Source: Adineta ricciae (Eukaryota; Rotifera; Eurotatoria; Adinetida; Adinetidae). From it: a DNA stretch of 64,000 bases. The stretch's first letter is position 1. Each line of letters starts with the position of its first letter. Under the pieces are notes generated by a model, which had not been told where the DNA came from, searched no databases, and saw only the letters and a program-made list of their open reading frames with translations. A program made the position numbers and the translations under genes. Shown piece after piece: positions 1-11,923 of the stretch. Location: assembly GCA_905250025.1 (NCBI GenBank), contig CAJNOJ010000082.1:186001-250000 (forward strand). The letters run 5' to 3'.

Positions 1-1090
1 ACGATGACATTCTCCCCGGTGTAGCATTGAACATTGCTCGAGACATTAATTTCAAACTCGGTGGACAAATTCGTGCTGTAAATATCACCATGGTAAGATC
101 TCATCGGGTAACTCTGCAATTCTGATCGTTACACGTGTTTTTTCATTTAGCCAAATGTTATGGTCATTGGTATCGCTACTTGGACTTCATTCAATGTCAA
201 TTATAAATCATCCGAACATCTTGATTACGTTCTGTCGATTGTTGGTTCAATTAATTACAATATGACGGAATACTTCAGCCATGCGAAATCGTATAATAGT
301 GAAAATGAACTTCGAAATGATATTGGACTTGTTGTTCAATTAGCCATCAATGCTTATTATGAAGTATGTTGGAATTTCTCTTCTCAATTTCGATTATGAA
401 GGAGCTCGATGATTTATTAGGAGAATAAAACTTATCCAACAACGATTATTATCGGACGAAATGTTTATACAACGTTCGATGATTTGAATTTGATAAAAGA
501 AAACGAGATTCAATCGATTATTAACATGATTACTGATGAGAATATCATAGGACAATATAAACCACGATTGATCATCTTTACATTTATGAAACAAATGATT
601 TATAATTCCTACGATTATGTTCAAGTAATGTTCAACTCATAATAATATCAAATAGAGTATATTCTTTTTCGTTTTTCAGCCAAAAAAGGTTCCAAATGTC
701 GATTGTCTGATTGCAAAAGAATCGTGAGTGATGATTTTTAGCGTGAAAATCTCATCAATGTGTATATGTTTAGACCAAGTTATTGTTTTTATTTATCATC
801 TCATCGTGAGCGGTCAACAACGCTGCAAGCTCGTCAATTTCTTGTACTTTTTGATAATACCGATTTATCCGCACAGAAAGTTCAACGTTTGATACTTTGT
901 TTGACTGTGAACATTCCACAACGAAATCATTTTTTTGTCCCATCGATTTGTCGAGTACGAATGTCTTCTTTTCGTCAAGATGAAATCTACTCGTTTCTTT
1001 TAGTTTGCTCAACGTCTTTCATCGTTAGTTGGTGAAACTCTTGGTGCTTCACCTAAATGTGATCGTTACAAGAATTTGTTCTATCTCTAA
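1..1090 (+). CDS. PIWI/Argonaute-like protein, C-terminal part (5' truncated by window)
   Basis: Only the PIWI domain's C-terminal part is present; the PAZ and MID regions would lie before the window. Exons read as 1-92, 151-363, 421-624, 680-723, 774-954 and 1004-1090, with introns of 49-58 nt. The joined frame shows a PIWI-type order: a KLGG segment, VMVIGIATW where active proteins have a GID motif, a TIIIGRN strand where they have YRDG, an FYLSSH strand, and the C-terminal end NLFYL before TAA. PIWI family RNase H folds use a D-E-D-H tetrad. Here the first Asp is Ala, the second Asp is Asn, and the His position appears to be Arg; a Glu (SENEL) may remain. The protein is therefore probably unable to slice but could still bind small RNA. 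The last intron (955-1003) was chosen because it restores the conserved end; reading through gives an unrelated tail. Confidence 0.82.
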
Positions 1091-1187
1091 AATATTTTTC
1101 AGTTGTTTCGTTTGTTTTTCGTGTTTGTCAGATGATAATATGAAATGTTTTCTCTTGTTACTCTCATTTTTCTATGTATTATTCTAG

Positions 1188-2227
1188 ATGTACATCCAAA
1201 TCGGACATCAAGACAAGCTTCAACTGACTTCATTCACCTACTTGAATGAACTTGTCGAAGAATTAAATGATTTATTAGGAGAGAACGCGTTTCTCATCGA
1301 ACAAAATGGAAAGAAGATCGATTTGTCGAGCGAATGTCAATTGATTGAAGATGAAACTTATAAAATTTGGCCTCGAATCCTTGGTGGAAAGGTAAGTCAA
1401 GTGTGAAATTCCTCTGATCGATTGTTTCATAATGATTTTATTGTAGGGTGGTTTTGGATCTTTATTGCGATCTTTTGGTAAACAAATTTTGATCTCGAAA
1501 AATAAGGAAGCGTGTCGTGATTTGAATGGTCGGCGTATGAGAGATGTAAACAATGAAAAGAAATTGCAAGTACGTCAATGTTTCATTCAATTCATCTCCT
1601 CTTTCTTGATGGTTGTTGTGGGAGTAATGAGATGTGTACGTGATTTATTTAGATCCCTATTATAAAATGATGATTTCCTGTTTTTTTTACTCACTCGTTC
1701 GGGTCAACTTGTCCTCTTGTTTGATAAAGCAAGTCTTTCTAATTTAGGAATGGATGCAAAAGCAATTAGAAAAGTCATCAACTGATCAAAAGAACAAAGC
1801 ATCAGCATCGTCAAACGAAGAAAAATCGGATTATCGTAATGTTCCACCGCCACACAAGTTCTCCGATGCTGCTTATGATGAACAAAAGAAACAAATCGCG
1901 AATGATATGGATGAAGCTGTTCAGGTCGCGGTCGAATTAATCCAAGCTGAGAAGTTGAAGAAAAAGAAGAAATCAACAACAGCTGTTAGTACTCTCGATG
2001 ATGATGATGACGACGGTGATACAGATGAAGTTGTTTCGAAAAAACGTCGCCATTCGGAAGACGCACTTGAAGATGGTGAATTAAAAAATAAGAAAACAAA
2101 GAAGGAAAAAGGTGCTTCAGGGGCGTTTTTCCTGGGTATTGATCTTGGAGATGTCTCAAGTGATGACGACGACGATGACGAAGAGAAAATACAGAAAAAG
2201 AAGACAAAAGTAGCCAAGAAAAATTAA
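1188..2227 (+). CDS. SDE2: SDE2 homologue: ubiquitin-like domain, GG-KGG cleavage site, Sde2 domain
   Basis: Three exons (1188-1391, 1447-1569, 1748-2227) give 268 residues. Residues 1-67 resemble a ubiquitin-like fold ending in Gly66-Gly67, followed by KGGFGS at 68-73. In SDE2 proteins a deubiquitinase cuts after this GG, and the released Lys-starting fragment works in spliceosome function and, in vertebrates, in PCNA-linked replication stress control. The Sde2 domain follows (SLLRSFGKQ, then [17 protein letters not shown]). The C-terminal half is charged and low-complexity, with Asp runs and Lys-rich stretches resembling nuclear localisation signals. The first intron falls exactly between K68 and G69. 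A poly-A signal AATAAA lies at 2275-2280. An acceptor-like TTCTAG directly touches the ATG, so a 5' UTR intron or a trans-spliced leader is possible. The gene starts only 97 bases after the PIWI-like stop. Confidence 0.93.
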
Positions 2228-2280
2228 TTGTTTGTTTTTGTACTATATTTACGTGTTGTTCATCGTACTCATTAAATAAA

Positions 2281-4673
2281 CATTCGGATGTCGTGCAGTG
2301 TCTATTCTATTTCAAGAGCTCTTGTTCTACAGATAAGCGAGAATCTTCACTTGAATGTCATACAGTGCCCATCGAATGGTAGAAGTCAAACAACAACTTC
2401 GCATTTTCATGCACTGAAAGAGCAAGAGCTATCGATTATTCAGAACTAAGTGAACTCATTCTATTATGGAGGAAAACAAATTTAGCAAGAAAGGACAAAC
2501 ATTGTGCCATTATGAACATACAACAAATAATTCTATTAGATTGAACGGAATCGAAATAGCCATGTCGGATAAATTGTTTAACATTACTTCCTGTAAACAG
2601 AAAAGCAAGTAATAATGACTAAAATTGAAAATAGTCACCATTGCGTGGAAGAGTTTGCTGACTTAATGTTCAATTCATGATCAGATATTCAAGACTCGTG
2701 TTGAACTTCAGATTACGATCGCGAAGATAAATCTGTTATTATGTCCTTATCGTATCTTCTATACAAGACGACAGAGAAAAAGGAGTTAATGTGAAGTTGA
2801 ATTGGACAACAACTATCCTGTCGTTTGTTGAGCATAAATTTGTCTTATCTTTCTGCAATGAAAAGTAGGAACACATGACATTATTTGTCATGTTAAACTT
2901 CCCATGGTCTAGATTTTTTAAGTGCACCGAATAATTGATCAATGCGTTAGATAAGACACGTTATTTTATTAGTTAGCCTTGATCTATGACTAGGCAAAGA
3001 TCATTCGTATGAGCAGCTGTGTATAACAGGACCATCGTGGAATCCGTAAGTGATTATGAAAGTTCTCGAAATCACTTTCGATTATGGTATTAACATTTTT
3101 CTAGGGCATGAAAACATCAGCACTATTGATAATTAAGCTTGAAGGTTAAAGTGAACGAAATCATCGTTTTCCTTTTGGAACACGAGAAAGTTTCTCGGTA
3201 GACCGATCTATCTCGTCTCTTGGATCGCTGAAGGGCACGATTCCAAAGATGAAGTATTCTTTGTGCGAGATTAGTTCACATACCTCGTATTGCTTCCCAA
3301 ATAATCGTGTGAATGTATGAGAGAAAAACATTCATTAATGAACTGAACTAATTCGTCTTAGTGAAAGCATTATTTTCTTCTTAATTTAATATTTTAGGAA
3401 GAAAATAATGAACACTAGGTTCGATTAACTATTTGCATAGATCTCATGTTGAAAAAGACAACGAAACTAAAGACGAGCCTAATGCTTTCGATTACGAGGG
3501 AGAAACAAATGGTTGAATATTTTCCTAAATATTCGAACTAGTTGTCATTATCCCTTCATGATAATTCATATCGGAAAGAAAGGAAAAAGTAATTTTTCAA
3601 TATATGAAGTACTAATGTGTGCAAATTTGGTTGTATGTTTGAAAAAACAAACGTATAGATACAATGAGACAGTCTAATCATATCAGAAGTCTGGTGTTCA
3701 GAGGAAAAGAAACTAATCACATCAGATCAAATCACTGATTTTGTTTACAACCGACAGACTATTGATCATCTCGAATATTTGCTTGCGTTTCAAATTGAAA
3801 GGGTAAAAGATCGTTAATAGATGTCGTCTGAGTTCATCAAGTGTTTATTAATTATATGTTTTGAACAACAGAGCATTTACTGTCAATTACGAGAGAAAAA
3901 AGCAGCTTTTAACAGGCTTGAGTAAGAGTATATATATATAATTTTGAAACAATAATCATCGTTCGAATAATTATGTGCTGGTTAAGATGTAAGTATAGTT
4001 TTTTGAAAGGAGATTATCTATGCGGGAGAGATCACATTCATTTCTAATAATCCGACATCTGTTCAGTAGATTTATTGAAGTATATATAGGTCAACATCAC
4101 CTAACCGTAAGATTGATTAATCATAAACAATAAATCAAAGAGCTCTTTTGTTATCTTTTATTGGTAAAGAGCTTTGATCCGAGTATTTCTCACTAACTTT
4201 CATCTCCGCCGATCAGCAAATGATTGATTATAAATAACATTTCTAAGAATAATGTTCAACAAAATCTGAGAATATCGATCGAGTCATGGAACATTCTGCT
4301 GATTTTCATGAAATTCCAACATAATGATGCATCTGAACATTTCTAGATGTTGATTAATCAAAACATACGAGAATTATTTGGCATAGATTTCCTATACGAA
4401 TGAAAACATTGTAACCGACATGATACTAAGTAAAAGTCGAAACAAATAAACGTCGGTTCGATTCGAGGAGTGGTTTTTTCGGCATGTTGATCTTCCATTT
4501 CTCATTTACTAATCGAAGAAGCGACATGTTGAATGGTGCTTTGTTTGATAAATGTATAAGGTGTGAATTGACGGTGAAGATTCAATTATGTTTATAACCA
4601 AAAAGAAAAAGAAAAACAATCAATAAGAAAAGCAAAGAAGAAATACATGAAACGAGAATTTCTAATGTAAAGA
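2281..4673. other. Intergenic region, no gene recognised
   Basis: A/T-rich spacer between SDE2 and the convergent GPCR gene. Reading frames are short and stop-rich in all frames, and no protein family, tRNA or long repeat was recognised. A short inverted pair around a TTAATTTAATATTTTAG stretch near 3370-3410 is the only visible structure. Confidence 0.5.
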
Positions 4674-5876
4674 TCAGTTGTATGTCGGTCGTTGTTCATT
4701 CTCTTCGAAAAGTGGAGCACTCTTCGCCGAGGACATTTTATTGTCGAATAATTGATTTTTATTAAAATCTTTCAAATTATTATTTACAGTCGAAGAGTAA
4801 CGGTAGTTTTTCAGGAGATGTATCGATGAACGGGAGGATTTGCTATTCGAGAAGAAAAAACTTGGATTACGATTCGAGGTTAATATCCTCGTGGCACCAC
4901 CTTGATTATCAAAACTAGGTGATAATGGTTGACACAATAGAAAATGTTGACCGACTTGTCGGAATTTTCGGTCAAAGAACGCGTAGAGTATGAATGTCGA
5001 TGATGCGTTGATGACAGAGAGAAGGTTATTTATAGCTAGATATTGTCTTGCACGTAAATTGGCCATTAAACTCGGACCGATCCATGCGTAGAGCACGTTG
5101 AAAACGAAGTACGGTAATTGTGTGGCGAGAAAAACAAAAACAATTGATAATAGAAGGAAATTAATCGCGTTGGATGAACGGTTCTGCTTCGATGATGTTC
5201 CTAGCAAACGTTTACGTTGGCGAACCGTGTAGAGTTTTTTGATGATCATGGTTTTACATATAATAATCGTCGATAATGGAATAAGGAAAACAAATACAAA
5301 GTAAAGATATTTACGCATCAGTGCTCGAAATAAAGGATTCACACCTATCTTGGACATGACTATGACTTTCGTGTTATTTCGTACAACGAGAGTAAATTCA
5401 AACCAAAATGGCACGCAGTATATAATACAAAAGACGGAGACACCCAGAACAACAAACATCGCATGTCGTGGACTACGCCATTTCTGGCCTCGAAATGGAA
5501 AGCAGATGAGGATAAAACGGTCAACAGCAACAGTCGCTGTCAAGTAGATTTGAATCAATAAACATGTTAAATGTATAGGAAAAATTGTTGTGAATATGTG
5601 TCGATAGAATGTCTCAGCATGAAATGTCGAACGAATACCGTGAGTTAATAAAAATCCAATGAGAACACACGATGATGCGCATGATAATGCAAAGATATAG
5701 ATATTCGTCGTTGACGTACGCATCACACGGCTGGATAATATCACACATGTTAATGCATTGCCTAATAAGCCGCATATACATACGATTGATAATAAATATC
5801 CTTCTACGATGCGCTTGAATTCTACAAGACGTTGTTCAGACAGAGGGGATGTCGACGATGTCGACGAATTATTCAT
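4674..5876 (-). CDS. Class A (rhodopsin-type) peptide-receptor-like GPCR
   Basis: An intronless 400-residue ORF with seven hydrophobic segments. The N terminus is Ser/Thr-rich with an N-glycosylation site (NNSS). Family marks include GNALT in TM1 (residues 39-43) and Asp-Arg-Phe at 119-121, the counterpart of the DRY motif, followed by ILICFPF. TM6 has a Q-L-P-Y-F segment, and TM7 has an asparagine followed by FILYAFFDRKFRQ, a variant of NPxxY leading into helix 8. The layout resembles invertebrate FMRFamide/neuropeptide receptors, but the ligand cannot be read from sequence. The cytoplasmic tail of about 85 residues is Ser- and Asn-rich, suggesting phosphorylation sites. The ATG at 5876 is followed directly by the extracellular tail and needs no upstream exon. 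Confidence 0.88.
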   Translation of the reverse strand: MNNSSTSSTSPLSEQRLVEFKRIVEGYLLSIVCICGLLGNALTCVILSSRVMRTSTTNIYIFALSCASSCVLIGFLLTHGIRSTFHAETFYRHIFTTIFPIHLTCLLIQIYLTATVAVDRFILICFPFRGQKWRSPRHAMFVVLGVSVFCIIYCVPFWFEFTLVVRNNTKVIVMSKIGVNPLFRALMRKYLYFVFVFLIPLSTIIICKTMIIKKLYTVRQRKRLLGTSSKQNRSSNAINFLLLSIVFVFLATQLPYFVFNVLYAWIGPSLMANLRARQYLAINNLLSVINASSTFILYAFFDRKFRQVGQHFLLCQPLSPSFDNQGGATRILTSNRNPSFFFSNSKSSRSSIHLLKNYRYSSTVNNNLKDFNKNQLFDNKMSSAKSAPLFEENEQRPTYN

Positions 5877-8800
5877 GATTATTGAAAGTGCTTTCCAATT
5901 AAAGAAGTCTACTCTTTCTTGTTTGCGTTTGCCAGTTGCGAAAGAAGACTAAAAAACATGAAAAGGTTTTTATAGCCTGTGCGCTCCTATCGCCGATCTG
6001 ATTAACAATTGATGGTGAGTAAATATACACAAACTGGAAATTTAAACTCGCTTTGCAGTTTACTTTTCTCTCGGCAGTTCGCTGCTCAAATCTAATTCAA
6101 GGAGAGAACAAAGGAAAAACTTTGATTGGCATAAATATGAATAGTAAACTCAATCGCGAGATGATTCGTATATTTTTGTATGCATCGAAATGATGGGAAT
6201 ATGTAACAAGTAACGATTCATGTTCGACTGGTTATCTTTTATTTCACTTCTCCACATGTGATTTTTTTTCTTTTACGTTGAATATATTCTTGAAAACTAG
6301 TGACATAGAAGCAAAGTAACACAGTCGGCTTCTTTCTCGTTTTCTTCATACTAGTCGCTATCATTAGTTCGTTCTGTAAAGTATTGACTCGAGATGACAC
6401 ATATAATCTTCTTACGACGACTGATCTGTAACTATTTCATACATGTCAATTAGAAGAATACTCTCACGCGATAAAGCTTTAGAGTTGATACGTACGTGTA
6501 TACAACAACACAGGAAATATTAATCGAAGAAGAAAACGAGACGAATATAGATTTATACTGATGTATAGTGCACTTTCAATCTATCCTATTAGTTTGTGCG
6601 ATAAAATGCAGCTGCTTAGAAGAATATCATTACCCGATCTTGATGAGAATCGTGCCTGGCACGGATTACTTGAACTATCTATGTTTCGATTATTATTATA
6701 CCTAAATTAGTCATTCTAACTGACATTGATCTGATGTTCGTTAGACAAGGATCAAATGTCAACACAATGCAAATAAAGGAAACACTGAATCTTCTATAGC
6801 TACGAACTTCCTTTCTAAGTATCCATGTCATATATATATAGAAGCATATGTCCTCTAAAGATAAACGAAAAAAAACCTTGTTATTACTATTCTAACAAGC
6901 ATCGAGTTCCTTAACAATGTCATCACCCGTTTTATAAACTTGCATCCAGCAAGAACAACGATTGGGCATTGAATAAGTAATCTAATTGACTGTTGATCTA
7001 AGTCTCTCAGGTTCTCGTAAATCCGTGTAGAAATCTATTCTACCGACCGGAAATGCCACACGCTCATCGGTACCATTAGACTCCTACATGCAAGCTCTTC
7101 CTTTTCCTTTTTTTTTTTATTACTTTCTAACAACCGAAATGAATATCTCTAGTCGCCAGTCATAGACGAACAAGAAACAGATAGAAAGAAAACTCGCGTA
7201 AGAAAGAAAAGAGCGTATGAGAGAGAAAACGAGAGAAGAAGAGAGAGAGAGAGAAAGAAAGATATGTAGATGGCAAGATTTCTATTTATATTGCTATCCG
7301 AGCAAACTAAATGTTGACGTCGGCGTTTTCTTGACGATTGATTGTGATTTAGCCTACTTTAGGTCAGTCAATATATAAATATGCGCACAGTTATGTCAAG
7401 ATCAGCTAGATTGCCTCGAGCTTGAAAATCGAACTGATTTCCTGGAAGATGTTCAAGTGTTTGATAGAATTAATAAAAAAAGATGCATGAAGTACTCACA
7501 TCTAAAGCGTCTGTTTGTTGATAAAAGAAAAAGTCACAAAGAAATCTCTTCCATGCTTGTCCATAATTTCCCTAGCAGATAGACGATCACATCAAATCTC
7601 TATGCTCATGAAACAAACCATTCTGTTTCTGTATCCATTACGATCAATGGAATGATTTTCTTCTCTAATTACCTTCAGTACTGTTATCTTTCTCAAACTT
7701 ATCTCTCAACAGAACGTATCACATTTCCATCAACACATTCATCTGAATAGCCTTTCAGTTTATGTTGATATTACTGTATGTGTATCTCAATTATCATTGT
7801 CTTGTCAACAATAGAATTAATCAACTTACTATGATTGACAAGCAACATTACTTGAAATGTATCATAAAGATGCAGTTGTGAAGGAAAATATTTATCCAAA
7901 ATAGATCACATACAGAGCCGATTCTTTTCATATGCTCTTCAAACGATTCGAGATTAGACAACGATCTCATCGAGTAAATACTCTATGCTTGTCTTCTTCT
8001 CGGCTCATTTCCAGAAAATATGCATACAATAAATGATCATCAAGTGATTCGATTTGTGTGTTGCCATGATTCATCGAAAACAAATCTTCTTTCCCTTTAT
8101 ATGATCAAACCGCTTTATTCTTTCGTTTATTTTATGCCTATTGTATCACTAATGTGTGATAATCGACAGTTTCTATAGATCGAGCAGAAAAAAGAAATCA
8201 TTCGTCATTAATATCACAAGATCAAATGTATAGAAGCATGCCAAGAAAGAACGTACGCTTCATATACAAATGGCTCGATCGAACAAGGAAAATCTATGTG
8301 TACGTGCAAGTCGATGAATGGCAAAAGTTGCTTTTTGATCAAGTATGGTTATCAAAAAGAAAGAATCAGATATGTATTTAACGAGGTCGTGCGTGCTTAA
8401 AGTATTACGCATTATTCAGCGATTTTCTCACTGAAGACTGCAGCTAAGAAGATAAAAAGAAGATGAGCTAGCTGTGAGTCGTGGTAATTGGTTTTTCTTT
8501 AATAATCAATCTCACTTATCGACACATACAAGTAACTAATCAAAAAGAAAGAAAGAGAAAGAGAGAGAGAGAGAAACGAGTCGTATGTTCAAAAGAAAAG
8601 AAACGCAAGACGAATGTACAAGACGAAAATAGTGAAAGGAAAAAAAAAGGACATATGTATCACCCACGTAAAAAAAGACAAGAGACAGAAAAATAGATAA
8701 GAAGAACACATGCACGTTTGACGTGTATTTCCATTTTTGAGCATTGTATCCATCATTTGCTATTGATTTTTCATCGTCTAGAAAAGATCAAATAGAATGA

Positions 8801-9964
8801 GTGAAGAACGCAATTGTTTACTTGTCAAGTTTATTTCATTATTTCGAACAATAGGTCATCAAGAAAACTATACAGCTTCTCGTGTATTTATATTTACAAG
8901 CTAATTTAATAAATCAACGGATTGCATACAATCATTGAAGCACACGAGGACCGAAAAAGGTCTCGTTCACTAAATTTATCCGATCAATTTTTAGAATGTT
9001 CGAATACAGCAGGGAATATCACCGATGAATATCTCTTTTGATTGTCTAATATTGATGTCAATAAAAATAATCATAAATTTAAAAGAATAATGTCTCGCGA
9101 TTCGATTTATTAAACGTGACAGTTTTACATCATCTTTGATATACTCAAAGTACTTTATTTTGGCAGAAAAACAGGAAAAGCGATCTCTATAGAAAATGTT
9201 TCATTCTTCAAAAGATATATTCTCGAGAGAGTCTAATAATAACATTTTACCCTGGAGAGATTTCTCATAATTTCATAGTTCGACGTCGCTTGACATCTTT
9301 GCGTCAATCTAATAGTCATATAACTATATCTCTTTTTCGAGAAAAGACTTTCCTTCCGTTTAGACTGTAAACATTTGAAAAGTGTTCACTTTTCTTCGAT
9401 AAATACATCACAGTCAACATCTATGAATTCTAATTCATTAGAGTATTATTCACATGAACACCTCAAGTCAGCTCGTTAGAAATCTTCCTGAAGATTTGCT
9501 TGTTAAACCTATTTGCGACCATTTTAATTAAAAATAGAAAGTCAGCCGGAGAGAGAGCATGTAAAAGCATGACCTATTTTAAACAGGAACTGACTTGGAA
9601 TAATAATTATGATTATATGGTCGATAACAAAACGAACAGATGTCCAGATGAAACCAATCAACTATGTCAAAGGGAGATATTCACAAGATTCCGACTATCG
9701 ACAGATGTACTATGCAAAAACGCGGTTATATTTGATTGTCGTAACGGAAAGATTCAGATAGGAAATACAGATGGACATTCTTTTCCAGCGATACTTAAGC
9801 TTGATTTACATAGAATTTTTCTAGTAACTACAAAAGACGAAAGAAGAAATGCCAGTCTCATAAATATTCATCAGATATAAACAAATGAATTAGATTTGTC
9901 AATTCTTATATAGATAGATTGTTTGATAATTAAGCTGAGAAACGATGTCTGTAATGGCAGATGT
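5877..9964. other. Intergenic region with purine-rich tracts, no gene recognised
   Basis: Four kilobases of A/T-rich DNA upstream of the minus-strand GPCR and downstream of the PP1 subunit gene. Two GA-rich tracts stand out at about 7175-7270 and 8540-8580, the latter producing a Lys/Arg/Glu reading frame that is low-complexity and not gene-like. The longest other frame, up to 9880, starts from TTG and matches no family I know. Confidence 0.45.
7175..7270. repeat. GA-rich purine tract
   Basis: About 95 bases almost wholly A and G on the plus strand, including several GAGAGA runs near 7240. Such tracts are simple-sequence DNA; in animals GA repeats can recruit GAGA-type factors, but no function is shown here. 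Confidence 0.6.
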
Positions 9965-11923
9965 TTACCTTTCGAGAACTCCTAAGATGTAGTTCCATCC
10001 TTGATTATTATCCCAAAATTCACGACACATTGCTTGTAAACAAACGGCGAAATAGATCTGTTTTGGTACTTCGTTGGTATCTTTGTATTTTCCTAGACGT
10101 ATTTCAAATGTAAATGTATCTGTGTTGTCATTTGGATAATTCATTGAATGCCATGCTTGAATGTCTTGATAAGATTGCCAATCGTTCTCTGTTATACGTG
10201 CGAATATACGTTTATCATACGCGCAATTGTGTACCCGAACAGTTCCGTAGGCGATTGAATCTTTTGTGTATAAACATTCTAGCATAACTTGTTGATCGTA
10301 AATTAATGGGATAATATTCGTCGGCGGTGTGAAATGCTTTGAAATGAGAAAGTAATGAGATGTTGGTTTGACTGCATTCGTTAGAGTAGATGAAGACGAT
10401 GATCGAGTATTGATGTTTGGAAGATTGAATGGACATGGTGATTGGGATGAAGATAGATTCGACTGATTTTTAGCTAAACGTAATTGTTCAAGTTTGATAC
10501 GAATACACTCTTGTATGAGCGAATTTGTGGATTGATCAGGTGGAGTCATATAACGGATTGATTCGAGATCGAGACCCTAAATTGAAAGATAATTTGCAAG
10601 TGAAGATGGAAAACAAACAAAGTCAACCATGTTCATTAATTGAACAGACCAAAGCAATACTCTTAGTTATTAATTTTCTCGATAAAAACCTTTTAATATT
10701 AATTTCATCCAAAGGCGTGATAAAAATTACCGGCAAATTAAGTCAATAGAAATGATATCGACCTTCATCATCCAAGTAAATATTTACTTACACATATATC
10801 TCAGCACTGATTTCTTTCCGATAAATCTGAAAATATTGACTTTCTTCTCCCTCAACTTTTTATTTTGACCTTTTAATGAACTCGTTTCGATTTCTTTCTA
10901 TGTCAAGGAGCAGTGTGTTTATCTAATCTAGGAATATAGACATCACGTACCAACATGTCGGCAAAACGAACAACTTTCTTCGGTGCTTTATCCAGTAAAG
11001 CTACATTTCTATTTGGTGAAACAATTCCTAACGAATTCGAACGAACACCAATTCCATTAGTGATCCGTTCGTGTTCGTGATCGTCATCTTCAGTGTAAGC
11101 AGAGAAACGATCCTGTGAGCATAACGTATGTGTCGAATCATGAAGAAACGGTACGCGTGGTTTCTGTTTGGTTTGATTCGCCGTAATTGTATCATCATTG
11201 TTGAATTCATAGTCGTCAATATTTGGTGAATTGTAAGATTTTCGAAGAAATTCTTCTAATTCACTAATACGTGCGTCTAGGTTCGATTCATTCGTGTCAA
11301 GTAGTGTAGCTGTATCTGAAAAGCAAAACTTCGAATTTGAAACTTATCTTTGCGATATCTATACCTCCGTTTGCTGTCCAGTTCTTTGTTGAAATTCGTT
11401 GCTGATCGTCTTCACGTTGTTCACATTCATCGTCATCAATTTCATTGAGATTGGCTATTTCTAAATCGTCATTATCACTGATTTGATCAAAACCAAGGTT
11501 AAAATCCAGTTCCTCAGACGATGTCGATGTACCTTCTTCATGACCAGTGTCCGAAAATGTGCTACATATTCCAGATGATGATGTATTTGAACTAAATATA
11601 CTACAATATACACCGGGATCAGATAGACTAGAACCGAGACAAAAATCGGACCTTGATAATGTGTCATTGACAGATGAGGAAGAGCCAGCTTCGGAACACG
11701 AACGTATACGAGATGATGATTGTTGGTCGACATTGCTATTTACAGGTGTTTCTTTCGTTGGAAATAGATCAGAAGTTTGGGCAGTAGGTTTACGTAGAAC
11801 ATTTGATGAATTGTTGGAATTCAGAGTTGAATTTTGTAAATAATGTATTACTTTATGATTACTGGATAAAAATGTAGTGTCGACATTTCCATTTCCATTC
11901 GTTACTTTTGTATTCAGAGACAT
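9965..11923 (-). CDS. Glycogen-targeting PP1 regulatory subunit (PPP1R3 family) with CBM21
   Basis: Three exons (11923-11365, 11315-10951, 10576-9965; introns 49 and 374 nt) give 511 residues. PPP1R3 proteins tether protein phosphatase 1 to glycogen so that it dephosphorylates glycogen synthase and phosphorylase. Two hallmarks are present. The PP1-docking RVxF-type motif KKVVRFAD lies at 299-306, followed after the splice by GLDLESIR, the usual next block. Near the C terminus a CBM21 carbohydrate-binding domain spans about 390-508: YGTVRVHNCAYDKR, then DWQSYQDIQAWH, and FWDNNQGWNY. The first 290 residues are Ser/Asn/Asp-rich and probably disordered. The second intron was placed because the alternative read-through ends in a stop within a few codons, while the splice restores the conserved order. 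Which vertebrate paralogue (3B, 3C or other) it matches best cannot be decided here. Confidence 0.93.

Noticed and set aside
760..1035. Read-through ORF at the end of the PIWI-like gene
   Set aside because: The first part is the true exon, but past 954 the frame loses PIWI character; splicing out 955-1003 restores the conserved C terminus to 1090.
8481..8696. Lys/Arg/Glu-rich ORF
   Set aside because: Low-complexity translation of a GA-rich tract, with no family resemblance or splice partners.
9500..9880. 126-codon open frame on the plus strand
   Set aside because: Opens with TTG, has no recognised domain and lies beside the 3' end of a minus-strand gene. Could be a decayed fragment, but nothing positive supports it.
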